Below are positions 40,193 through 52,199 of a DNA stretch of 64,000 bases, in pieces (positions within the stretch are counted from its first letter, which is position 1; the number at the start of each line of letters is the position of its first letter). Below the pieces are notes generated by a model, which saw only the letters and a program-made list of their open reading frames with translations, ran no database searches and was not told the origin of the DNA. This DNA is from Fragilaria crotonensis (taxonomy: Eukaryota > Bacillariophyta > Fragilariophyceae > Fragilariales > Fragilariaceae): the NCBI GenBank assembly GCA_022925895.1, contig JAKSYS010000180.1, forward strand, positions 1-64,000, given 5' to 3'. Position numbers and translations under genes: made by a program.

Positions 40193-43100
40193 ATAACGCA
40201 ATTCGTGAGCGACTTTGGCGCACCGGAACACTTGACGTTCGACGGGGCTGCGGTTCAAACCGGTCCCAAGACAAGGTTTATGCATGCCATTCGCAAGTAT
40301 GAAATAAAGTATCATGTGTCTGGGCCCCGAAGACCGAATGAGAATCCAGCGGAGCAAAGCATACATGAAGTAAAAAAGAGGTGGTATCGAGTCATGCTTA
40401 AAAAGAAGGTCCCATCGAGGTTATGGGATTACGGTTTTACTTGGATCTGTGAGATCGAAAATGTATGTGCCAATATGTCCAAGTATGCAGATGGCCGCAC
40501 TCCGCTAGAGATCATAACAGGAGAAACCCCCGACATATCGGAATACTTAGACTTTGAATTCTATGATTGGGTCCTGTATCGAGGGAACGCTGGACTTGGT
40601 GAGGTTGAACTGGCACGATGGCTCGGAGTGTCCCACAGAGTAGGCAGATTAATGTCTTACTGGATATTACCTGAGAGTGGCATACCAGTGTCGGCTACGA
40701 CTGTCCAACGGATGACCAATGATGAGCGGAACACCGATGAGATGCGACGACGTATGATGCAGCATGAGGACAAACTCAAGGTCTTGTTTGACGCGACATC
40801 CGCCATTATTGCAAGTGGGTTACAAAACGTGGATTCACGTAAGATTATTGACCCTGACAATGAGGATCCCGAGTTCTTCGAGGAATTTATGAGAACGATT
40901 GACGATTCCAGACTTCGACATGCTGATGACGAACAAACTATGACGGAAGTAACTGGCGATACGTACCTGGGTATGGAATTGGCCATGCCGCGCGGTGGTG
41001 AAGGTGAGATGGTGCATGCAACTGTCAAGCGAAGGTTGATGGATGACGAGGGAATCCCAGTCGGACAAGCTAGTCTGAACCCCCTCCTGGATTCGAGAAA
41101 GTACGAAGTTGAGTACGCTGATGGGTACGTTGAAGAATTAACGGCCAACATCATAGCGGAAAACCTCATTGCACAAGTCGACGACGAAGGACGGAGACAG
41201 ATGATGCTTAGTGAGATCATCGACCATCGCGTTCTACCGGACGCAATTCCTAAGTCTCAGGGGACATATGAGAATGCATACGGCGTCAAGAGGAAGAAGG
41301 CCACCACAAGAGGTTGGCAGATATTGGTTGAATGGCGAGATGGATCCACTGACTGGATTGAACTTAAAGATTTGAAAGAATCATACCCAGTGGAGCTCGC
41401 GGTGTATGCAGAAAATCATAGCATCGCTGACGAACCTGCATTTGCATGGTGGGTTCCGTATGTGTTGAAGAAACAAAAACGGATCCTGCAGAAAGTGAAG
41501 ACAAAGTACTGGTCCCGAACGCACAAGTATGGCATTCGAATACCGAAAAATATCAAAGAAGCGATCGAGATTGATCGAGAGGCTGGTAACACCTTGTGGA
41601 TTGATGCAATCAAGTTAGAGATGAAAAACGTGAGGGTAGCGTTTGAAGAGTTTGATGGCGACCCTAACTCACTCGTCGGATATACCCAGATTACAGGACA
41701 CCTTGTCTTTGACGTCAAACTGGGCGAGAACTTCCGACGCAAGGCGAGGTATTGCGCTGATGGTCACAAAACCGGAGCACCGGCATCTGTAACATACAGC
41801 ACGGTGGTCGCAAGAGACTCGGTTCGTATATTGCTGTTAATTGCCGCCTTGAATGACCTTGACGTTCTTGGAGCCGACGTGCAGAATGCATTCTTGACAG
41901 CCCCGAACAAAGAAAAGTGTTGGATGATTGCTAGCCCTGAATTTGGGGCGGAAGAAGGGAAGACGTTCCTGGTTGTCAAGGCCTTGTATGGGCTCAAATC
42001 GGCAAGCTTTAGCTTTCGATCTTTCATGGCCGAAAAATTGTCTGAAATGGGCTTTCAGTCTTCTCTGGCCGATCCCGATGTATGGCTACGAGCCGCAACG
42101 AAAGGGGACGGTGAGAAATATTATGAGTACGTTCTAATGTATGTCGATGACATCTTGGCTATTTCGTGTGATGCCAGATCAATTTTAGAGGAAGTTCAGA
42201 AGACGTTCAAACTCAAGAACTGAATTCTACCTTGGCGCCAAGCTACAACAGAAACCAATCAATGGAAAGATGTGTTGGACCATCACAAGCCAAGACTATG
42301 TCAAGGCAGCCGTTAAGAATGTTGAAGAGGCAATCAAAAACACCAGAAGACGACTCCCAACGGCAAATATCGATACACCTATGAATAATACCTACACACC
42401 TGAATTGGACGTTACCGAAGAACTGTCAAGTGACGACGTGACCTTCTTTCAAGAATTGATTGGAGTCTTGCGGTGGGCGACCGAGATTGGTCGGGTCGAC
42501 ATATTGCTGGAAGTATCGTTATTGTCGCAATACCAGGCAAATCCAAGGGAGGGGCATCTTGAACAATTGCTCCATATATTCGCTTATCTCCGCAAGCACC
42601 CAAAAGTGACGTTGTACTTATCGCCCGAGGTCCCGAACATGGACTACGACAGCTTCCAGACACGTAAGGATGATTTCGCTGAGATATACCGCGATGCAGA
42701 AGAGACGATGCCACACCGCATGCCTTTACCACGCGGACGTAGTGTTATCACGACGGCGTTCGTTGATGCCTCACATGCAGCCAATAAGAAGACGAGGAGA
42801 TCGCATACGGGGTATGTTGTGTTCTTGAATCGAGCGCCGATCATCTGGTATAGTAAACGACAACAGACGGTTGAGACGAGTACCTTTTCAGCAGAGTTCA
42901 TTGCCTTGAAGGCATGGTTGGAAGCGGTCGAACACCTCAGGTTTAAACTCCGATGTTTCGGGGTTCCCATGCCCCGAGGAGAACCGACCTTTGTCTTTTG
43001 TGACAACGAGAGTGTAGTCAAAAATACGACACACGTGGAATCGACGTTGAATAAGAAGCATTCATCCGTGGCATACCATCATTGTCGTTGGTCCGTTGCT

Positions 43101-43214
43101 GCGGGCATCATCACAGTCACACACATCAGAACTCATGATAATATTGCTGATTGTTTTACGAAACGTTTGCCATCAAGTACAAGAAACCATTTGTTTGGTG
43201 AATGGACATATTAA
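40193..43214 (+). pseudogene. Copia-2 integrase, reverse transcriptase and RNase H region
   Basis: Integrase core: FVSDFGAPEHLTFDG and RRPNENPAEQSIHEVKKRW. Reverse transcriptase (about 41600-42200): HLVFDVKLGENFRRKAR, STVVARDSVR, LGADVQNAFLTAP and MYVDDILAIS. RNase H (about 42740-43190): TTAFVDASHAANK, STFSAEFIALKAWL, FCDNESVVKNT and DNIADCFTKRLP. Very like Copia-3 throughout. Confidence 0.85.
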
Positions 43215-43270
43215 TTAATGATTCACATATGGCGAATTCAGTCCTTCGTGAGGCCTGTATCCGAGGGGAC

Positions 43271-43453
43271 CAAGTAAACTCCAGTGCGATAAAATTAGTG
43301 CTGACGTAAGTGGACGATCTGACGAAGAGGATGTATGGTGAAGGGAGAAATGACGCGTCTGTAGATTACACACAATTTTTATCTTAGCTCTTATCTTTCT
43401 TTCTCTTTTACCTTGTTGCTACTGTAAGTGTTCATTATGACTTTTATTACTTG
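43271..43453 (+). repeat. Copia-2 3' LTR
   Basis: Identical to 30277-30459 as far as I can read. It is preceded by CGAGGGGAC (43262-43270), the likely end of the polypurine tract, which Copia-3 shares. Confidence 0.9.
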
Positions 43454-45036
43454 CAGTTCCCGAGTGATTGCGTGGCTTGGTGTTTCGCAGGATCCAGTCT
43501 CCCAGGTTGCTCGAGATGGATTCGACCGTTCGCCAGCAGCATGACCATGCCGACGTTACGAGCGCGTCCGTCCTCTTCGCAAACCTTCGTGCTGTCCTGC
43601 TCCACTCCTCGGTGTCGAGTGTCCGTTTCGTTGATTGGAGAATAGTCGCGATGATGGTGGGTATAGACCAACACAATGTGAGTAAAGTCCACACTACTAT
43701 CGTGTTAGTCCACCCTCCCCGTCACTCGCTGTCCTCATCCTCCGTCGTGTCCTTCTCGACCGACTGTTCCATCTTGGCGACGTAGGCCTTCGCGACCTTG
43801 AGTTTCTTCTCAATCGCCTTTTTCTTGTCTGATCCTGTCGACTCGCGCTTGCATTTGTCACCGGCTGCATCAGCGGCTAAGCCTTGCATTCTTCCGGCTT
43901 GTGAGCTCGCCACTTCGCACTTCCCACCGGTGTCTTTTCCGCACCAGTACCACATGTGACCCTGGAAGTCGACTTCTTTCTTGTCGCCTGGTTTTGGTGC
44001 CTTCCACTTCTTCGGGTGATCGCCTTCTTTCTTCTTCGAAGACTGCTTGTCACCTCCCGACTTGGCCGCTTTCTTCTTCTTCGGGCTCTCGTGGGACACC
44101 TTCTTGTTGAGCGACTTCATTGTGGAGTTGAATTTCGCTTCCAACGCCACAATCTTCTCTTCGGCCGTCGGCGCATTCCATGTGCCCTTCTCAACCATCT
44201 TATCGTATTTGTTCTTGGCGGCTATCATCAGGTCGTCAGGTGTGAGCTCTTCTCCTTCCTCGTGGTCGTCCTGCATGAGCCACGCTCGAAGACTTCGTCG
44301 CTCACCGCTCCATATCCCTTGAACAGGTTGATGAGGAGATCCGACGCTCTTCTGATTCCTCGCCGTCAACAATTGAGCAGAAGTTTCACATACTGGTTGA
44401 ACTTGCCGATGTCGCTGTCCACCGTGAGTATGTAACTGTCCAAGTTTGACAACTTCGTACGAATTTGCTGGTGGTTGCGTTCGTCAAGGTGGCTCTCTCG
44501 GATGATGATCTTCAAGAGAGCCACGCCGCTGCACAGATCATTGTCGCCAATCCTGTATTGGTCTGACCACAGGAGATTCTCTTCTTTGCAGCATTCGTCA
44601 AGGACGCCATGAGGCACTTGTAGAGCATGTATGTGTCCTGCGCCTCGCGTCCTTGCTCGTTGATGTACTGCAACTCGACTCCGGTGACTTTCTCCAATGA
44701 AATCGCGCCGTAGTTCTCGATGAGCCTCCTGTACCGGCTCGTTGTCGTCCGTCACCCCAACGTGATGTTTAGATGCCATCGGATCACCCCATCTCGTCCG
44801 CTCTGTCCTGGACGTCCTTAAGGAACTGGGAAGAGGCCTTCGGCTTCACAGTCAGGGTTCCTTGCAGACTTCTCGATGGCAGACTTATAGATCTTGGAGT
44901 GTTCGCTCTTCGTGAAGTCGAGCAATCCTTGGACAGCCAACGCTGGGGAGAACGCGAATACAACTTCGGCTTCGTCCGGTTCGTCAGCCATGGTTCTTTA
45001 CCTTGTTTCTTCTTTTCAACTCGCGCAGAGGAAGCG
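43454..45036 (-). pseudogene. Copia-1 Gag region and leader
   Basis: The minus strand encodes a Lys-rich Gag with MWYWCGKDTGGKC, a cysteine motif typical of CoDi-like Gags, at about 43915-43960, and further upstream Gag segments (YILTVDSDIGKFNQYVKLL) to about 45000. Copia-2 separates it from Copia-1 Pol. Confidence 0.75.
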
Positions 45037-45310
45037 TGTGATTTACTTGGTGTCGTGCTGGCAACACGTGCGAGCAAAACTACGAAGTAAAGGGCTTTTA
45101 CGAAAGTAGGTTTTAGATGTTATGATTTAATTTGGTAGTCGTGTTCCCGTGTTTTCATACGGGGAACGACCGAAAACACTTACGCGCGACTACTTACGCG
45201 ACTAATCCACGACTGAGTACGAATCCACGACTGAGTTCGAAGATACGTCTCGCGCTCGCATTCTGTTGGTTCTGCGCACGTGACGGTACGCAGGTACCAG
45301 TATCATTACA
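45037..45310 (-). repeat. Copia-1 5' LTR
   Basis: Pairs with 26020-26293. The sequence next to its inner edge does not carry the GTTTATCAG primer site of the other families. Confidence 0.9.
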
Positions 45311-45316
45311 ATCGAC
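45311..45316. repeat. Target duplication of Copia-1, right
   Basis: ATCGAC, as at 26014-26019. Confidence 0.8.
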
Positions 45317-45887
45317 AAAGCAAATGATCTTGTTCGTTTCGGAGAAGGACGCCTTGGGAAGGACTCCAACCCGTCCAGTCCAGACCTTTGCAGACATACT
45401 AGTGCTCAGCAACGTGGCATACGTTCAAAACCACATACACCATTTCTTGCGCAACACGAAAGGGAGGGACGCGTTCATTCCAATGGGTTTCTGCGCAGCC
45501 ATCCGGACCGCATCCTTCCTAGCCGACGCTTCGGACAGACCAGGAGCCTTCAGCCTTTTTTGCTGCGGGCCCCAGACGCTCGCACGATCGAACGCGACGG
45601 GCAGGGATGCTCCCGACCACGCAAGCACCCTCGTCCAGATGCAACTTAAGACGACCGACACGACAACGGGATTCTCGGACAAAGACATCAAGAGCATGAC
45701 AAAGCTCAATTTCACTATTCCGCGGGATTTCCACGAGCTCGCACGACTACTCGAGAACATGGCGGGGGTAGCCGAGCTCCTCTTCGGCCCGCGGTCCCCG
45801 TTGACGCAGATGTTGGACGAGTGGTGTCGTTTCCTGACGCAAGCAGTCGGATCGACCTTAGCGACGTTAGGACAGCTAGCTCACGAA
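45317..45887 (+). mobile_element. YR-3, right part (Gag-like region continued)
   Basis: The Gag-like region of YR-3 continues: MILFVSEKDA, NVAYVQNHIHHFLRN, DAFIPMGFCAAIRTAS and KSMTKLNFTIP match YR-2. YR-3 stops at about 45887, where DNA transposon sequence takes over, so its 3' part is missing. Confidence 0.8.
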
Positions 45888-46638
45888 GATGTCACTGCAT
45901 TACATGTCACTGTATATGTCGGCAGGATCATCTGGCCGTACTGTGCTGCGTTGTACTACCCACAACCACAGTATCTAAACTGCCGGCAGTTCCATAGTTA
46001 GTCTAATCGGAGTACCCTGTGTATTCCTCACAACTTCTATTATAGCCTTTATTTGCCTCATCTGCATCTTTGCCGGTCAAGACTGATTTTAAGGGTACTG
46101 AGGCTTCAGGTTTCTTTATAGACATCAAGAGCGACTGAACTAGCGACATACTCCGAGACAAGAGAGATCCGATCGAACGGTACTACAATTCCATCCGATT
46201 ACACCATCGTGGTTTTACCCGTTTTGTCTTGTGAACCCTTGTGACTCAGGCGAACTCACGTTGCTACTCCTGTGTGCGAATCGCGCTTGCTAGTCCTGTC
46301 GCGGCTGGTTATGAGCCCAAGTACAACGAGTACTAATCCTAGTGGCTGATCAAGTTATCCTTAAGGGAAATAATCAGCATGTTGGTCTTTGAGGAGTCAA
46401 ATCACGAAGACGACTTTGTTATTCTCACGGTGGACATCGACGATTGTCCAATTGCCGAACTACCGCTCACGGAGATATACGACGTGACCACGTCTCTCCT
46501 CTAGGACGACTATCTCGACACTCTGCGCAAATACATAACACAACAGCTCGAAGATACCGCTTGGCTCAAAGATCAATCGGTGTCACCCCTATTCGACGCA
46601 GGATTTGCAACTTTCCACCGACGGGCAAACTGTGACAT
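45888..46638 (+). mobile_element. DT-2, second copy of the DNA transposon 3' part
   Basis: It corresponds to 12685-14020 of DT-1 without the MITE-1 insertion. It begins inside the end of the transposase (GTCACTGCATTACAT), includes TCTATTATAGCCTTTATTTG and the small acidic reading frame, and is cut on the right by the Copia-3 LTR. The left part of this copy is missing. Confidence 0.75.
46379..46504 (+). CDS. Small acidic reading frame in DT-2
   Basis: Forty-one codons, MLVFEESNHEDDF to VTTSLL, closing with TAG at 46502-46504. It aligns without gaps to 13880-14002 in DT-1; seven of eight differences in sense codons are silent. The stop comes earlier than in DT-1, so one of the two copies has a changed C-terminus. 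Function unknown. Confidence 0.55.
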   Translation: MLVFEESNHEDDFVILTVDIDDCPIAELPLTEIYDVTTSLL

Positions 46639-46829
46639 CAAGTAAAAAGAACCATCGTAACTTACAAGTACAAGAAAGATTAACGAAACACAAAAAAGTA
46701 AAACTATAAAGCATGTATTGTAAGGTCATAATGTTTTCCACAACTGCCGGCAGTACACGTCAGCAGAAATCGTCATCATACCAGCCAGTGTACGGTTACC
46801 TGTATTACTTGTACGACACCGTTTACTTG
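46639..46829 (-). repeat. Copia-3 3' LTR
   Basis: 191 bp, CAAGTAA at one end and TTACTTG at the other, the same unusual tips as Copia-2 although the inner sequence differs. The tract GTCCCCTCG at 46830-46838 (CGAGGGGAC on the minus strand) is the polypurine end, identical to that of Copia-2. Confidence 0.8.
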
Positions 46830-46886
46830 GTCCCCTCGAAGGAAGACTCGGTTAACAAAGCGAGACTGACTTCGCTCAGAAAACAG

Positions 46887-47530
46887 TCAATATGTCCATG
46901 CACCAAATAAATGATTTCGTGTTCCTGATGGGAGACGTTTAGTGAAGCAATCGGCAATGTTATCATGCGTACTAATATGAGCCAGAGTGATCACACCCGC
47001 TGCGACTGACCACCGACAATGGTGGTACGCCACAGAAGAATGTTTCTTATTCAAGGTCGATTCCACATTTGTCGTATTTTTCACAACGCTTTCGTTGTCA
47101 CAGAATACATGTGTCGGTTCACCAACTGGCAAAGGCACACCAAAACACCGTAGCTTGAATCGTAAGTGTTCGATAGCTTCGAGGCATACCTTCAAAGCAA
47201 TAAACTCGGCAGAAAATGTGCTTGTTTCAACGGTATGCTGTCGTTTACTGTACCAAACAATAGGTGCACGATTGATGAAAACGACGTAGCCTGTATGCGA
47301 TCGTCTCGTGACTTTATTTGCTGCGTGTGAAGCGTCAACGAACGCAGTAGTCACGACGTTCCTTCCTCTTGGAACAGGCATTCGATGCTGCAATTGCTCC
47401 TCAGCATCACGATAAATTTCCGAGAAATCATCCTTGTTCGTTCGAAAGTCACCATAATCAATACGTGGTAATTCTGGCGACATGTACAACGTCAACTTAG
47501 GATGCTTCTTGAGAAATGCAAAAATGTGTA
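46887..47530 (-). pseudogene. Copia-3 RNase H region
   Basis: Minus-strand TTAFVDASHAANK, STFSAEFIALKVCLE, FCDNESVVKNT and DNIADCFTKRLP, matching Copia-2. It is separated from its reverse transcriptase by Copia-4. Confidence 0.85.
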
Positions 47531-47537
47531 GCACTTG

Positions 47538-47755
47538 TGTTAATCCTACAAGTAGATCATCCTTGCAGGAAAGCATGTCTTGATTCAGTTATGAATTATC
47601 TAAAACATAGAAAAGTGAGCATTACCTTGTTCGGAGTCATCCTTCAATCCCGAGTCGTACTGTGCAGATGTAGTACCGTATAATGGTACTTGATACTTGA
47701 TACATGATTCATAGCATCCTGAATGATACAGTACCGGTAGCTTGTAATATCAACA
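47538..47755 (-). repeat. Copia-4 3' LTR
   Basis: Begins TGTTAATCCTACAAG and ends AATATCAACA; about one difference from 53842-54060. Confidence 0.9.
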
Positions 47756-47938
47756 GTCCCCGCGACTCTGAATTAAGTTCCTGAATCAGAGGCGAATCAC
47801 ACTTCCTGAACCGATCGACAGAGGCCCCGGCTACGTCGTTAACATATATAACCCTGCGACGGTCACCTACTGTTTTCGATGGACAGTTACCATTATATCG
47901 CGACTACCCAATTCGTGTCCCCGGGTGTTGGTCGTCGA

Positions 47939-49760
47939 TTACCAGAGTATGTTATGCAACAACTCCTTCATCTTCGGTCCTGGCATTAACTTTGTCAAGA
48001 TATCTGCCAAGTTCGTCTGTGTGTTTTCTTTTGCCACCCTGATGGTCCCGGCAGCAATCGCTTCGCGTACGCGGTGAAAGTTAATTGCAGCGTGCTTCTT
48101 CTTGAGTGTCGATTCAGGTCGGGAATTAGTCACAACTGCCGAATTATCACAAAACACGGAGCATTCCTCGGTTAGCGGAACACCCATCATCCGCAGTTTG
48201 TAACGTAGTCCCTCTATCATCTCAATCGATAGTCGCATTGCAAGTAACTCTGAACCATACGTAGACGCCTCGACCGTATTCTGCCTCTTGGAAAACCAAA
48301 GTATCGGCGCTCGATTAACGAATATTAAGATCCCTGAATGTGACCTCCTTGTCTCTCTACACCCTGCGTGGTCAGCATCCACGAAACATGACATTGTGAC
48401 ATCCTTTCCACGTGGCGTCGGCATGTTTTCGGGTATTGCTTCGGCTGCGTCGGGGTAGAACTCGGACCAGTCACATTTGACGAATCGCTCACCTCGGAAT
48501 GTCGGGATCGTATCGTCGAACACCATTGTCGATCTCGGATGATGCTTTAAGTATGCAAAATATGGAAGACTTGTTCTAAATGTCCTTGTCGTGCCGATAC
48601 CAAGTACCGCGACATTAACGACACCGGCATCAAAACATCAATCCTCCCAATTTCGCAAATCCATCTGAGGACGCCAATCAAACCTTGATAGTAGTTCAAT
48701 TGTTTGCTCCCAACTCCGCTGAAAGGTCTAACTCAGGCCGGTATCCACTTGCCAGCGGAGTCTTTGCATTTGGCAACAGTCTGAGATCGGCATCTTCAAG
48801 TTCCTTTTCCAGGTCGGCGATCGCCTTCTTCACGTATGAAGTTGACTCGAACGCCCACCGCACCTTATCGGGCTCGTCAGAATCTGGGATACGGAATTTC
48901 TTTATGTCAACGCCCAAATAAGTATCTGGTTCTTTAATGCTCCCGGGCTTCAAGGTAAAACGCTGTCCCAGGGCATCCATAAAGCCCTCGGATCTATTCC
49001 TTGAAAAATCAAGTCGTCCACGTACGATATGACGTACTCGTAGACTTTGTCCCCGTTCGGTTTGACCGCCGCTTTCATCCACAGATCAGGGTCAGCTTTC
49101 GACGACGCGAAGCCCAGTTCCCTTAAATTCTTAGCCAAGTAGTCGCGAAACGATCTTCCGCTCGATCTTAAGCCATAGAGAGCTTTCGCGATTATAGCTC
49201 TTTTACCATTGTACTCAGGTCCTAATTGATCAGTAAACTTAGTCCACACCTTTTCCTTATTCGGTGCCGCCAGGTAAGCATTTTGAATATCACACGACAA
49301 GAGGTCTAAATCGTTGAGAGCGGCCAAGAGGAAGAAGAGTCTCACCGTATCTCTGCTCACGACAGACGCAAACGTTTGTTCCTTCGTTGCCTCGGTCATA
49401 TTGCCTCGCGCTACCAATCTGGCCTTTCTAGTAAGGTCCATTTTGATGTCGAAGACAAAATATGTATCAACGAACTCGTACCCAGGTGGAACTTTTGTGT
49501 CGTCGTCTTCGATAAACTCGAATGCAGGAAAACGTTCGAATCTCTTTTCGATCGCCTTCGTCCAGAAATCCGTTCCCGTTCTCTTGTCGATCGCTAACGC
49601 ATGGGCGACACTTTTCGGGAGTTCTAATCCGTATTTGTGTGAAACCGACCAATATTTCGACTTGACCTTTTTTAGAATCCTTTCTCGTTTCTTGAGTACA
49701 AATGGAACCCACCATCGGAACGCTGGTTCGTTTGACAGGTTGTTTGTAACGGCGTAGTCG
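47939..49760 (-). pseudogene. Copia-4 reverse transcriptase and RNase H region
   Basis: Minus-strand reverse transcriptase signs (LTRKARLVARGN, SVVSRDTVRLF, SCDIQNAYLAAP, SYVDDLIFQ) at about 48980-49450 and RNase H signs (SCFVDADHAGCRETRRSHSG, STYGSELLAMRL, FCDNSAVV, NLADILTKL) at 47960-48420. Similar to Copia-5. Confidence 0.8.
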
Positions 49761-50449
49761 GCAACTTGAACTGGGTAAGAGTCCTTTAAATCTGCCAGCG
49801 GTACCCAAGTACTGGAACCGTCTTTCCATTCGACTAATAGGCGCCAGCCCTTTGTCGTTCTCTTTGGTTTCGGTCCAGTCTTGGTAGAGTAGTACGCCTC
49901 GTCCTCTCGTAGCGCACTATGACTCTTTCGTGGTCAACGATCTCCTGCATCACTTGCAAGCGTCGACCATCGTCATCTATTTGCGAGTATAAACACTCAG
50001 CAATTAGATTCGCAGTGTATGTCTCCTCCGTCCCGTCCTCGAAACACACAAGGTATTCGCGGGAATCAATAAAGGATTTGGGTTTGACGATCAATTGGCT
50101 TTCCGTCATGATCTCTTTTCGGCTTTTCACGGTGCCGCGAAGGATATCTCCGCCGCGGTCGGTTACTATCTCAGCAGTTAAGTACTGATCAAAAGCCTCC
50201 GGGGTATAATCATCAGCGTCGGAGCGTCGGAATTCTCCTCCGTCCTCCGTTGCGTCATTCAAGTCCCCGAAGATGTCAACCAGGGAAACTGATTTTCACC
50301 AAGCTCTTCCGCCACCTCCTCGTTTGTCCGCTTATCCCTATCTTCTCTTCTATCGATTCCAACAATTCCGCGATCTCCTCCCTTCGATCTGCACGTTCAT
50401 CAGGTGTTAGGGCCCAGAACGTGCTCCTCACGATGGCTTTGCCGACTTC

Positions 50450-51350
50450 GGTAACAGGAACGCTGCGTCCCCGCCACCATAATCTTCTGCTGGCCCTAAC
50501 CAGCATGCCAACTTCCGCTCGTTGTCATTGTCGAGGTAAGAAATAACTTCGTACCAACCATGCATAACGTAGAGCGAAATATCTGGTGTCCACCCATGGA
50601 CCTGTTCGAAGGCAGAGCGTCCTTGTAGATCCGGATGTGTCCCGCAACGAAGGATCTGATCCTTGCGCAAAGGTTGACGAGATAATTCCAGAGTCTTCTT
50701 GGTGATCGCGTCTTGTCTTGGAATCTTCGGATCATCCTCTTCAACTCTCTGATGTCCAATTCAGCCTTGTTCTGAAACGGTGAATAGGGTTCCGTGTACT
50801 TCGGATCAATTGAATACTTCCGATCCTCTTCTTCCACTCGCCCCATCCTTCCATTGTGGCGTCGTTATCGCACAACAATACTTCTGGAATTCCCACTTTC
50901 TTGACAAAATCATCTAGCGCATAGATTGACTCGTTCTTACGCTCCATCGGGTAAGCCTTCGTGTATCCCCGGCCATTCCCAATAATGTGAGCATATCGTT
51001 GCGAATCAATTGATTTGATCTTCGGTTCCATTATGTCGGCGTAAAACATCCCCCTCAACCTTGGATAGCGCAGATGTGCCATCTGAGTTTTAAAACGTCG
51101 CGTCGCTGGATTCGGTATCGACCGGATTCCTTGTTGGGTGGTCACCTTCAAGGAGTTCTTTGCCGTCTCTAATCCAACCATCCAGCGTCGTGCCACATTT
51201 TCTGGGGTTACATCGGAAGTCACATCTCCAGTTCGTATCGCCGCAATGCCAATCTCCTCCGAGCTCGCATCCGCTGTCGTCGTAAGTGCTGCGACCCTTC
51301 GCAGTATCGGGTCGGTCTGATTCAGCAGATTTACTTCGTTTGCGATTTGC
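50450..51350 (-). pseudogene. Copia-4 integrase region
   Basis: Minus-strand VGIPEVLLCDNDATM, RRFQDKTRSPRRLWNY and GWTPDISLYV parallel the integrase of Copia-5. Broken. Confidence 0.7.
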
Positions 51351-51567
51351 ATTTCGAAGGGAACTGGCTCGCTGCAAGAACCTGCATGCAACTCTTGATC
51401 TTCTGTTTCGTTGCCTTGGAGTGTAGGACCTTCAAGCGCCTTGCTCGCAAGTTCGTAATCTCCTCTTCGTCTTCGGAGTCCAACACATCCTCCTCCGCGA
51501 GCGAGAGCGCGAAGGTGTGGGAATCCACTCAACGTCGGAGGTGAGTTCGACATGCAGGGCAGTATTA

Positions 51568-52060
51568 TCAAGCTCGTCTTGGGTTGGGGTCTCGAATCAA
51601 AGCCGGCAACAACTCCTTCGAGGGTAAAAGGATTCGTAGGGGTTCGGACGGAACGAGAATACCGAATATCGAGTCAGGTGCATGTTGCCTGTGTCGTTCG
51701 TCGACGTGGACATCGTTGTCCCGGAGCTGGTTAGGGGAAAGTAACGAAAATGGTAAGGAGTCTCCGAAGTAAAGAGCTTCGTTAATGATTATCACATACG
51801 TGGCCCCGGAAGTCGGACAATCGTAGGCCGTTGCAACCGTTGCGATAGGAATCTGCTTCGACGGGTAATCAGGCGAATAAGCCTCGACCTCAGCTGATCT
51901 CCCGGTATACTCGAGAACCACGCAATTACTTCCTGCCACGCATGTGTCGGCGTGAGAGTCCATCTCGCACCGACCCGAACGATGACACTCTCCGTGTATT
52001 GCATTGTAATCCACTGAGTATACCTCCCGCGAAACCATCGCAACGGTTCTGCATTGTCAG
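51568..52060 (-). pseudogene. Copia-4 protease region
   Basis: Minus-strand EMDSHADTCVAGSN, an aspartic protease motif found in many diatom copia elements, followed by ATVATAYDCP and NEALYFGDSL. Confidence 0.8.
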
Positions 52061-52199
52061 GCCTTATCCAGCTTCTGCTTCTTCTTGTGAGCGCCGCGAC
52101 CGAATTCCTTCCGGCCGCTTCATCTGCGCTTGACTCATGGTCATCATCGCCATCATTGTCGTTTCCTTTGCCAGTTTCTTCATCTCGTTCTTCAACTCC

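Larger units (their letters stand above)
30277..43453 (+). mobile_element. Copia-2 (Ty1/copia), interrupted by YR-2
   Basis: A plus-strand LTR retrotransposon inserted in Copia-1. The two 183-bp LTRs look identical, so the insertion is very recent. Outer flanks share GCAGT (30272-30276 and 43453-43457). Own sequence is about 6.3 kb: 5' LTR, primer site, leader, Gag, protease, integrase, reverse transcriptase, RNase H, polypurine tract, 3' LTR. YR-2 splits the integrase region. It is related to Copia-3. Apart from that insertion it carries only a couple of breaks. Confidence 0.88.
26020..45310 (-). mobile_element. Copia-1 (Ty1/copia, CoDi-like), interrupted by Copia-2
   Basis: A minus-strand LTR retrotransposon with two 274-bp LTRs and a 6-bp target duplication, inserted in the Gag-like region of YR-3. 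Its own sequence is 26020-30276 and 43454-45310, about 6.1 kb. In coding order: 5' LTR, Gag with a CoDi-like cysteine motif, protease, integrase, reverse transcriptase, RNase H, 3' LTR. The LTRs differ at about 3 of 274 positions, so insertion is recent. The Pol part looks well kept; the Gag part carries a few breaks. Confidence 0.88.

Noticed and set aside
45132-46001. A single 289-codon gene
   Set aside because: The frame starts in the Copia-1 LTR, continues in the YR-3 Gag-like region and ends in DT-2. It is a patchwork of three elements.
46639-46829. A solo LTR of Copia-2
   Set aside because: The tips match Copia-2 but the inner sequence differs, and Copia-3 RNase H lies directly next to it on the minus strand, so it is the Copia-3 3' LTR.
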